Translations under genes and position numbers: made by a program
Origin: Guyanagaster necrorhizus
Lineage: Eukaryota; Basidiomycota; Agaricomycetes; Agaricales; Physalacriaceae
Assembly (NCBI RefSeq): GCF_019112545.1
Contig: NW_025064904.1
Span: 248,001 to 312,000 of the forward strand
Reading direction: 5' to 3'
Length of the DNA: 64,000 nt
Shown here: piece after piece, positions 9,359 to 18,288 of the stretch
Numbering within the stretch: position 1 is the stretch's first letter
Layout: each line of letters opens with the position of its first letter
Notes under the pieces: generated by a model
Told to the model about the DNA's origin: nothing
Databases searched by the model: none
The model's input: only the letters and a program-made list of their open reading frames with translations

Positions 9359-11016
9359 TCCAAGTACATAAACTCTGTAAAAGGGTTCATGAGTAAGGGA
9401 AAGTTCTGTGCCACTTACAGTGGAATAAGAATGAAGGGCGGCGCGCTACATGTTCTCCGTATATGGAGTCTCTTATTCGAATCTTCCGTTCTAGAATCTT
9501 GGCTGTTATTGTGTCTGGTGGCGCTCGAACATTGGTCTTTCTTCAAATATCTAATCTCGATAATCCCTGGCTCTGATGCCTGAACTTTGTTGGAAGATAC
9601 CGAGCACTCAAGTCATCGAACCGTAGTTTAGGTACTGTTGCTGTGAGTGCTCCACTTGCTCCTGTAGGTCGACTTACGACTTACGACTATCTGTTGCCCA
9701 GAAAACGCGATACGAGTCCACTTTGTGTACCAGTGCACGCTATTTTAATGTCATGAAGTCCCACTCAGGGTCTTCAGTAATCAGAACGGGAACTGCTGAT
9801 TTGAGGTGCCTTCTCTTAATGCTGCTGATCGATCCCTCAAAAGCTTTCATAGCCGTGTCGGTATGACAGTTGTGTTGGTTACTTCCGCCAGCCTCAACTA
9901 GATGTTTTCAACACTACATGCTACCCTCCGACTAGGCAAGGGACGAGTTATCAAAGGTTACACTGTCGTGCGATCTGAGGCTCTTGGATGCTTTCCCAAA
10001 TCATGCATACAGCTCATAATACCACACTGCCTGCAATGTGCAAAATATCCCTCCCATTGAAATGTTGACCAACGATGTGATGTATCACGCATTAAAAATA
10101 TCGAGAACGTTCTCTCGGGGAGTCAATAGCGGACAACGTCGAGATACTTTTCATCCGGCCACGACAAAGCCACTAATCATGCTTCACCTCAGTTTTCATA
10201 AGCGCATGCAATAGCTGTGCTCTCTCCATGTAGGGCCCTTGTAGCTGTACAACAATGTTCATCGTCCGTTCAAGGGACAGCAGTTGTCAATGAGCGGCGT
10301 CGAATTTTGATCAACATCCGCTATGACACGCAGTGTGCGGGGCATGTGATCCCCCTCGTCCTAACCCTTCGTTATTAGTTTCACCACAAAATCCAGTCAG
10401 CCCTGTTTGAAAATTGACTACCTCGACATGCAGGTTTTTTTCGTTTTGATGCATTCAAGACGCGTAAGTGTCTTCCATGACAAGGCAGCCGGAGTATCAT
10501 CGTCAACCGACCCATCACGCACTAGTTACCCTGATCATCGTAGATGGGCGTCCACGGGAAAGTTCTCACATATATAAATGATGCCAGAATTAATGTTTCG
10601 TCCCTTTCCTCATTTCGGGACCCTTGTCATTCTTGTGTTTCCCCTTTCCTCTCCTTGAACCCTCGTTGGTCGACCCTCAAAAAGGCTTCACTTCGCCATG
10701 GTTGCCTATAACCCCGTCCTTCGAGGCAAGTGGACGTTGAAGAAGTTTAATGCGACCGTGATCAATGACATCTGGCCGGAGGTGTTGTTTTTTACCGCCG
10801 TAGCAACCAGTAAGTCTGTGGTCATGCACCCGTTTTTCGTCGTTTTAACGTTTGTTTTTGTACAGTGGTGACGTTTGTATCCATTAAAACACCACACTCT
10901 TTGGCGGTTAACCCGCAATTATTGACTGTACTGGGTACTGTCCTCGGTTTGGTGATTTCGTTCAGGACGTCCTCTGCATATGAGAGATCCGCTGTCTTTT
11001 GTGTCTGTTCATTCTG
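9359..11016 (+). repeat. inverted duplication, segment X (left copy)
   Basis: Matches 60885-62571 on the opposite strand, with long stretches that are identical or nearly so. It holds the bestrophin upstream region (about 1.3 kb, TATATAAA at 10571-10578), then exons 1 and 2. A 40 nt piece present in the right copy (around 62474-62513) is missing here near 9417. Identity ends at 11016 inside intron 2, the same point at which segment Y begins. Confidence 0.88.
10698..11016 (+). pseudogene. bestrophin-like fragment, exons 1-2 (decayed copy)
   Basis: ATG at 10698 is followed by the same N-terminal sequence as the intact gene (MVAYNPVLRGKWTLKKF), a normal first intron, and exon 2 (MVTFVSIKTPHS through SFRTSSAYER). 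The donor after exon 2 is AT (AGAG|ATCCGC) where the intact gene has GT. The copy stops about 30 nt later, and non-homologous DNA follows. Without exons 3 onward it cannot encode a channel. Confidence 0.85.
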
Positions 11017-11833
11017 ACCCGATTCCAGCTGTTGAAAATCCAGAAGCATTAGTAGGCCTATGCTGAGTGACAAAATCAGTCATATGAATCACACTTACAT
11101 CCTCCGCTCTTTCGTTCCTGCTTCTTCATACAAGCTATCATCCGTTCCATGACATTGTAGCAGACCATGCAATTGACGCATCTGTATATAAACAACGTTT
11201 CAATGACATACATAGATGTAACATCCAAGACGCTCGTCATAAGTTTCGTCCTGAAGCAAGATGAAGGCAAAGAGCTGGCGGTATGTTTGAAGAACTCATA
11301 GAGGTTTATAGCTAGTAATGAAGATGACTGAACATTTGATAAACTGACTCCAGAGACAGGAAGGGTTTCGCAAGTCCGTGGTTAAGCTGTCTAGGACTTC
11401 AAGCTTCAATAATTTGTGGACTGAAGAAGCATAAAGTAGTCTCACTACTACAAGTCAAAGCATAAGATGTCGCATTCTGGGCCCTATTAGGAGAACCTGA
11501 AGAAACGGAGAAAGTAAGGACAGGATTGTCGGACCTCAGGCAGTCACAGTTGTGGGGCACTAGTAGGATCGTTCGTACCGAGGAGTAGAATTGACCAGTG
11601 TAGCAGAGCTTTCTATGTAGCAAGCTATACCGACAGCTTGCCTCATACACAGGATAGTTACTAGACGGCTGTAGGTGTCTCCCATCGAAGTTGTCGGCCT
11701 TTCGGGCCGAACAGACATTGAAGGCTGACGCTCGTAAACATTCATTTATGCGACAATCAACTTTATTACTTGCTACTACGCACAATGGAAAGCTTTTAGA
11801 TACTCAAAAACAGAAGAAACCAGAAATACTTAT
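11017..11833. other. flank right of rearranged block, no gene seen
   Basis: Several short open frames on both strands, none with convincing coding character. It contains the junction at 11016/11017. Confidence 0.45.
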
Positions 11834-13403
11834 TCAGAATTCCACGCAACCGTTACGTAGTGCCTCCACCGGGAGCAGGGATGGCATAGAATGATCAATT
11901 GCGCTTTGGCTTGTATGGAGGTTTCGGGCAATATTGCAGTACGCTGTCTTCATAATCGTCTTCATCCATTCCGCTTTGTTCTTAGGTAGGGGTGTATTTG
12001 AGCATTTATTTGTCTCAGCTTCGTCTCCAACCTGTTTTGTCATGCTTTCCTTGGTATCTCCCGAGGCCAGAGGTAGCTTCATCGGTGGCAGGTCCCGTAT
12101 CCATCCCAAAGGATCTTTCGTCGGCTCTTCAAGGATGTCCGGCACGTTCTCTTTGTGTCATCTCAGTTTTCCTTGTGCGGTAGGATAGTCCTTCGCTTTC
12201 GCTTTTTGGCGCGGGCTCTCGATTTCGCTTTCGCTCACCCCTTCTTCTTCACAGCTGCTATAGAATCCAAAGGATCCATGTTTACCACTTCGGCTTCGAC
12301 TAATCGAGTTGGTAAAATACCCCTCAGAAAGGGTTCATCAGGCTTACCTTCATCAGAGGCGGCATTGAGATTCTCCGCTACGTCAGGCTGATCGTCGAAC
12401 TCCAGTTCATAAGGAGCATGCAACGCAAGATAGTCTTCAAGGCTTGTTATGTCGACAAGGATTCACCGCATCGATGCCGAGATTATGCACACGGCAGTGT
12501 TGCTCGGGAAGAGAAGCATGAGGTTCATGTGGAACTACTGTCGGATGAAAGGCCTGTATCGAACGTGGATCACATATTGTAAACCCAGGAGCACAAATTG
12601 ATTCCCTGTTTGTAAACTGCTTAGTCAGGGAATCAATGGCACCATTCTCATCGAGACCAGTTGGCAAAGGTCCATCCCTACTAAGCACGTCGTGGAAGGG
12701 ACGCGCTACCTCAGACGCTTCTCTGAAGACAAGGACCTCGTACGTGGGGGTTTCACTGCCGGAAGGCAATCCCTGTCGATTGCCGCTAGCTGCAGGCGAT
12801 GAGTAATTGTCTAAACGACATGAGTCAATCGATGCAAGCAATTACGATTTTGTGCGATTCACCTGCTATAATTTCCCCTAGGTCATTGAAATATGTCGAT
12901 AGCGACTGGGAATGTGGAGAAAGAGACATTCTGTCGATAACTTCTGCTGGCATGTCTTCCTCGGGATCATCCTGACGCTCCAATAAAAACCATCGGCGCT
13001 ACTGCGCCACAGCTCTTCGAACAATCTCGTCATGGACATGCCAGGTAGGACATTGTCGGGAAAGGCAGGTGCGATGTGTGAAAAAGAAACCCAGCGGCAG
13101 ATGGATGTGTCTTGCCCAGAGAAGGTAATCGGCCCGATGAAGGTGCTGGAAATGGGGGTGGGAAGTGTTTGTTGCTGGGTATCCTTGTCGACTGAAAGGC
13201 GTTGAGACGTACAAACGGCAGTCAAGGCACGATGAAAGACCTATTTCACTAAGGCAGTGGAACAAAGGACAGTGGTGGCAATTACAGATGGGCAAGATCG
13301 AAGTTTTGTTATCCTCCATAGCTTTGGTACTAGACTGAAGGCTTCCAAGGGTGAACTTCAGAAGAATGTCGGAAAAGCAAGCACATGACGGACATAACGG
13401 CAT
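11834..13403 (-). pseudogene. decayed hypothetical gene
   Basis: Reading from 13403 (MPLCPSCACFSDILLKF), one frame runs to AVAQ, meets a TAG at about 13000, and continues in the same frame with RRWFLLERQDDPEEDM and MSLSPHSQSLSTYFNDLGE. A GT-AG intron then leads to DNYSSPAASGNRQG. Near 12460 the sequence shifts by one base into ITSLEDYLALHAPYELEFDD. A later exon gives VEAEVVNMDPLDSIA, and the last part (NVPDILEEPTKDPLGW) ends at 11834. The coherent pieces on both sides of a stop and of a frameshift suggest a recently dead gene. The family is not recognised. Confidence 0.5.
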
Positions 13404-13493
13404 ACAGGCACGAAAACATATATACAGATATCCTAGATAGAGCCGTGAATGTGGAGGCAGTCGTGTAACAGTATGGCTACTTACTAATGAACT

Positions 13494-14984
13494 TTATTCG
13501 TCTTTAAACCGGTTCCCAAGCTCCTTTCTGAGAAGTTGCGCATGTCGGTCCGTGAATCCTTCACATTCAGACACCGTCACTTCGGACAGAATAGCAGGCG
13601 ATGAAAGGCTGTCCGTATACTGGACACGAGAGTTTATGACATCGACCAAGATATCACCGGTCAGTCTGTGACAATGGAGGAGGACGAGGCGTTGTAGCAG
13701 TGGCAAGCGAACCTGCATCTCTGTGTGATTGTTGGCCCAGAAAGGGCGAAGATGTCTGATGACAGTATCTGACATATCTGATGCCACGATAACAAAGTCC
13801 TCGAGTGTGGTGAGGCGGTCGAAGACGTACAAAAAATCCTTCGTCCGCATATCGCTGTAGTCCATTTCCAAAATTCTGATGGGCGGATTACAGCGTGAGA
13901 TGAGCTTTCGAAGACCCATCCCAGTTGCATGATCACTAGATGGTGATCGGGAGAAATCGTTGGCCTCATCTTCGCTATCTCCATTGTCATATCCCTCTAT
14001 CAGGATGTTAAAATCCACGTTTAGGTAAGACAGATATAGTTCGCTGAGATTGGGAGCATTGATAGCTGATAGGATAGCTCGGGTAAGGCTGGTTGACTTT
14101 AAAGACAGAGATGAAAGATGTGGAAGTGAGACCGTAGGCGACGGTAGGCTGTCTCGCTCATCGGAATAAATATACGCCTCAAAATCCAGAGTGCGAAGCT
14201 CGGGACAGGCACCCAGGAAGTTGAGGATGGCCGACGCTGTAAGGTGGATTTGGAAGGACGTATCGACGATAGTGATTGTCGTGAAATGAAGAGGCAACAA
14301 GGAACGAGATGGGGGCAGACCTGTCATCCATACATTCATAACCGCGTCGCCCGGCCACATAGGCGAATGCTCCAGGAAGGTAGTCCGAGGTAGCTCTGTA
14401 ACTTCGAAATCTCCGTCGTCCGAACGAATAACGATGTACAGGCGGTCCATGGATTTGATATCCAGATCAGTTAGACTGACTGATTCCTGGCGGTGACCTG
14501 AGAGCGTGAAACAGTGCCAACGACGAATTTCGGGAAGGCATGGGGAGAGAAGAGGGAACAATACATCTGGGGAGGACGCATGGAGGTTGACGTCGAAAGG
14601 AAGGGGAGCTGAGCGCGCTAACCAAAGGCTGGCTTGTCGTTGCGCAAACGCAACAGAGCCGACTCTGTCGTCCAAGGTGATGACCTGCCATATTCGAGGT
14701 GAGAAATCGACGACCTCCTTCCAGAATCGACAGACGCTGCCCAAGGCGAGTGGCGACAGCGCGTCGGCCACGGCACATAGGGTAAACACCTCGATGAGCA
14801 GCTCTGGTGGAAGTTGGGCAATCGGTGAACCCAGCAACGAACGGTTGGTCACCGCTGTGTCAATAACGCGAGTCTTCACCACCGTCATAGGAGGTGCTGA
14901 GATCGTCATGCTTGCTAGACAGCGGGCCAGTTGTCGCTCTAATGAAAGCTTGAAATGGTGTAATCCCAAAGGCATTCTGAACAC
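13494..14984 (-). CDS. F-box-like protein with leucine-rich C-terminus
   Basis: Single exon of 496 residues. The F-box-like motif lies at about residues 55-100: IAQLPPELLIEVFTLCAV, then LGSVCRFWKEVV and SPRIWQVI, the pattern of the very large agaricomycete F-box family. The rest is irregular leucine-rich (LSSLSLKSTSLTRAI, LRRLVLLHC-type repeats), as expected for substrate-recognition subunits of SCF ubiquitin ligases. A start at the internal Met (MTISAPPMTVV, residue 26) is possible. The substrate is unknown. Confidence 0.82.
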   Translation of the reverse strand: MFRMPLGLHHFKLSLERQLARCLASMTISAPPMTVVKTRVIDTAVTNRSLLGSPIAQLPPELLIEVFTLCAVADALSPLALGSVCRFWKEVVDFSPRIWQVITLDDRVGSVAFAQRQASLWLARSAPLPFDVNLHASSPDVLFPLLSPCLPEIRRWHCFTLSGHRQESVSLTDLDIKSMDRLYIVIRSDDGDFEVTELPRTTFLEHSPMWPGDAVMNVWMTGLPPSRSLLPLHFTTITIVDTSFQIHLTASAILNFLGACPELRTLDFEAYIYSDERDSLPSPTVSLPHLSSLSLKSTSLTRAILSAINAPNLSELYLSYLNVDFNILIEGYDNGDSEDEANDFSRSPSSDHATGMGLRKLISRCNPPIRILEMDYSDMRTKDFLYVFDRLTTLEDFVIVASDMSDTVIRHLRPFWANNHTEMQVRLPLLQRLVLLHCHRLTGDILVDVINSRVQYTDSLSSPAILSEVTVSECEGFTDRHAQLLRKELGNRFKDE

Positions 14985-15660
14985 GTGCAGTCGGAATCAA
15001 ATTCGAGTCCTTACCTCAGCCTACCGTCGGATATATATATGCATTGCGTCTGCAAAATCCTACGCGATGCTGTTCGCACTGCATGGAGGCCCAGGTAATG
15101 GGAGTAGCAACAACTGTGCATTGTACCCAGCCCCGCTTTCCGTGTACGACAGCTTCACGCACTGCATACAGCAGAACTTGCTGCGCTATTGACTGTCTTC
15201 AATGCAAGCTGTCAGAAAGGAGCATGTCGAAAAAGTTAGAATTTATCGCCAATTGAGATAGGAGATTCACCACTACCGCCAGACCCGATTCTATTCATCA
15301 CGCCGTTCTAGGTGTGCGTCGATATGGCACCACTAGAAAGGGACATTGCATTGGAAACGATGGACACAGTACGAGGAGAGAGTACGTTGACATGGTAAAT
15401 TACAGACGAAAGCACATCCAGTCACCATCCACAGCCTCACCTTGAAATGAGCTAGATACCATCGTTGTCTATATTTTGCCCAAATCAGTCCTAATTTAGC
15501 CCGGAAAATCCTGCAAACCTTGGTCATCAACAACTGTACAGTTACCGGAATATGCCGAAAGCGCGTGGCTCAGCCTGTACTTTGGGTAATACACAGAGAA
15601 AGTCGTTATCGTCGCGCTCGCCGTCCTCCGCGTTCACCTACATCAAGACTTCGATATAAG
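14985..15660. other. divergent intergenic region
   Basis: About 680 nt between the F-box gene start and RPS19. The open frames across it are short and unsupported. It should hold both promoters. No clear TATA element next to RPS19 was seen. Confidence 0.5.
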
Positions 15661-16252
15661 ATGCCGGGCGTAAGAGATGTCAGGTGCGTGTGCTCTCCAC
15701 TTTTACAAGCAGCAAAAACTGATGATTTTACTGGTCCACAGTGCTGAGGCATTCATTGCCGCATATGCTTCCCACCTAAAACGATCTGGAAAACTTGAGG
15801 TTCCAACATGGGTTGACCTCGTCAAAACTGGCCACTTTAAGGAGCTTGCCCCCTACGATCCCGACTGGTACTACGTTCGTGCAGGTACGCCACGCGTTAT
15901 ACCAGCTACGGCCAGAGACTTATTATCGCAATATTTAGCTGCTGTCGCCCGTCACATATACCTTCGCAAGGACGTCGGTATCGGTGCCCTCGCAAAACTT
16001 CACGGTGGCCGTAACAGGCGCGGAAACCGTCCATCACACCATGAAGACGCATCCGCCTCTGTGCAACGGAAAATCTGCCAGTCGTTGGAGAAAATCGGTG
16101 TCCTGGAGCAAACCGAGCGGGGCGGCCGTAGGATAAGCCAGGACGGTCAGCGAGATTTAGACCGGATTGCAACTGCTGTCGTTGAAGCTGCTCGTGAGGA
16201 GGAAGAGGACGAAGAGGAGGAGGAGGAGGAAGCTGAGGAAGACGATGAGTGA
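15661..16252 (+). CDS. RPS19: 40S ribosomal protein S19 (eS19) with acidic tail
   Basis: Exons 15661-15683, 15742-15884 and 15939-16252 give 159 residues. The tiny first exon encodes MPGVRDVS. Conserved eS19 blocks follow: KRSGKLEVPTWVDLVKTG, ELAPYDPDWYYVRAA, VARHIYLRKDVGIGALAK, GGRNRRGNRPSHH and GGRRISQDGQRDLDRIA. eS19 sits in the 40S head and is needed for 18S rRNA maturation. The 54 nt second intron is in frame and free of stops, so an unspliced reading would add 18 residues. After the usual end of the family there is a tail of about 20 almost purely Glu/Asp residues, which most eS19 proteins lack. Confidence 0.95.
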
Positions 16253-17112
16253 ATTCTTGTCGCTCCCTTTCCTGTCCTTCGCGTACGGTCTTGTGCATCT
16301 TATATTTCCACTCTGGTATGCGACATATGCGACTGAAAAATATTTTCCTTTTCTCTGTTAGATTCAGTGATAACGTGTATCTGGTGCGCCGCGAAAAGGT
16401 ATTTAAATTTCAGGAGGCGCATCCCAGTCCTGGAAGTTTATGGCTTGAATAAGATGCTTGCCTCGAAAGCTTTTCTCTGCAAAATTCCTTTACAGTGCAA
16501 TGCATTCAGTGAGCAAACCGACAAGAAGAAGAATTTATGTCAAAAGCTTTGACTTTGAACAGGATTGATTTATCCCTGCCTGTTCAGATCCGTATTTGCG
16601 AAAAATTGGACGACGAATGCACGAAAGACTTGAACTAACATTGCGACTTGAACGTAAGTCCTTTGACTGGAGCTTGCTGCGTATGAATGAATTGTTGCTC
16701 ATCTATATGTTTTGCAAATCTAGAATTTGATGTCGATGTGTTGTGATTTTGCCGTTTTGATTTCTTTCGGCAGCACTCGCCAGTTCCATCTCGCACCCCT
16801 GCGCCCTGCGCGCCGCCTATGGTGACCACTTTGACTTCCCGCGTTCAAGATTTGAAACACATGTTAGGTTTGTGTTTGTTCTCGGAGCTCTGCATATCCT
16901 TTTGGCAGAATCCATCAGGATTTCAGTATTGCCGGCGATGCTGAAAGGGCGGGACCTGGACCTAACGATCAAATTCATCCAGCATCAGGCTGACGGGTCA
17001 CATCGCGTGCATCCAGTTCAAATATTGCAATAGCCTCTTGACATTACTCAGCTAAGTGGACGGAGCCTCTTACTAGGGATAAAACCAGCGCCTGTTCTCA
17101 GACTTATCTTTC
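16253..17112. other. intergenic, no gene seen
   Basis: About 860 nt. Short frames only, with no splice-linked coding segments. It contains no trace of the protein kinase domain missing from the polo-box gene downstream. Confidence 0.5.
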
Positions 17113-18092
17113 ATGGTTGACCAAGAACTGAAGCTCCCTATGCCCTCTGTGAAGTCCCTACCATTGTGGGCGAACCGGGCGATTACGCAGAGTCCTTTTC
17201 CTGGGACATGGCTGTCACACATAACTACTACCTCAGAGGATTTAAATTCTGCCTGGATCAACGCGCCCAAGGCAACGCCTGCGGACGAGGCGTCATTCAT
17301 GGGTTATTGTCTTGTAGTAAGTACGTGCAGTTTTCGTCTATTTAGTGCTTTTGACTGTTTGTAGATTACTCAAGCGGTTAAAGAATACCACGACATGGAG
17401 GAGGAAGTCGTGTTTCCTGTCGTGGAACAAAAACTGGACATGCATAACAATGAGGAGCAACACAAAGCCTTCCTGCCTCAGATGATCGAGTTTAATGGGT
17501 ACTGCATGATGGTCCAGGCAAAGGAGAAGCATGATGCAACAAGGTTCCGAACCGGGGCCCGCTTCGAGCCTTTGGAGACAGTTGTGCTCAACACCTCTTG
17601 GACGAGGTAATTTGTTCGTCCCGGTAGCAGAAAGCTCGTTTAAAAATTTCCTTTAGATTCTTACCATTACGCCTGATAAAATGCACTAGTTCGACCGCGC
17701 CACGTTGGACAAGTTAACTGAAGGTGCCTGCTGCGTGATAAACGACGGCGTGTATGATGCTGACCTTGTCTGATAAAGATATAAAATGCACACGTCAAGA
17801 AAGCAGGGCCACTGACTGTCTTTCCTTTCACAATCACGAACCATAACTACAGCCAGATACCGCGATGGGTAAGTGTTTATATCGCCCAGTGCCCTTTTAG
17901 ATATTGTTAATTTCCTCAGCTGCCTGCGCCTGCATCCATTATGTGGATGGTCCGTAACGTGCTTGGCCGGTGGAACCAAAGGTACTATATACTCCGCATC
18001 AACGGAACAAGAGAGGTGACTTTGTGTTTTACAGGCTTTGGAAATTTCCTACTTTTGACCTATGGGGGAACCCGCAATCCTACAACGGATAG
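17113..18092 (+). pseudogene. hemerythrin-like domain protein, frameshifted
   Basis: Fungal hemerythrin-like proteins carry a four-helix bundle with a His/Glu di-iron site. Its parts are here but in alternating frames. One frame gives EVPTIVGEPGDYAESF and WDMAVTHNYYLRGF (first His), and then a one-base slip in an A-run near 17243 moves to NSAWINAPKATPADEASF. After an intron comes EYHDMEEEVVFPVVEQ (second His/Glu motif) and EEQHKAF. Another slip near 17560 moves to AFGDSCAQHLLDE. Further exons follow with good splice sites: FDRATLDKLTE, PLTVFPFTITNHNY, LPAPASIMWMVRNVL and LWKFPTFDLWGNPQSY, ending at 18092. At least two, probably three, frameshifts indicate a pseudogene or poor assembly. Confidence 0.7.
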
Positions 18093-18288
18093 ATAGATGT
18101 ATCGCTTGTATTGAAAGTATTCTGTTCCTTATTAGCTAACTATGCATGAGATCTTCAGTTTGTACATGGAGTCCATTTATTTTTAGATCGTCGGTGAAGT
18201 AGCGCACGTGGATCATTTTGGATCTGTCCACCATCAACACTGTCAAGCGACACACCCCAACGCGACGTCCCTACATATCGATTTTAGT

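Noticed and set aside
9359..11016. Segment X as a transposon
   Set aside because: No terminal inverted repeats, target-site duplication, transposase or reverse transcriptase seen. The content is simply bestrophin promoter plus exons.
14506..15192. 228-residue plus-strand open frame
   Set aside because: Antisense to the F-box gene (minus, 13494-14984) and to its upstream region. Composition and lack of motifs mark it as a shadow.
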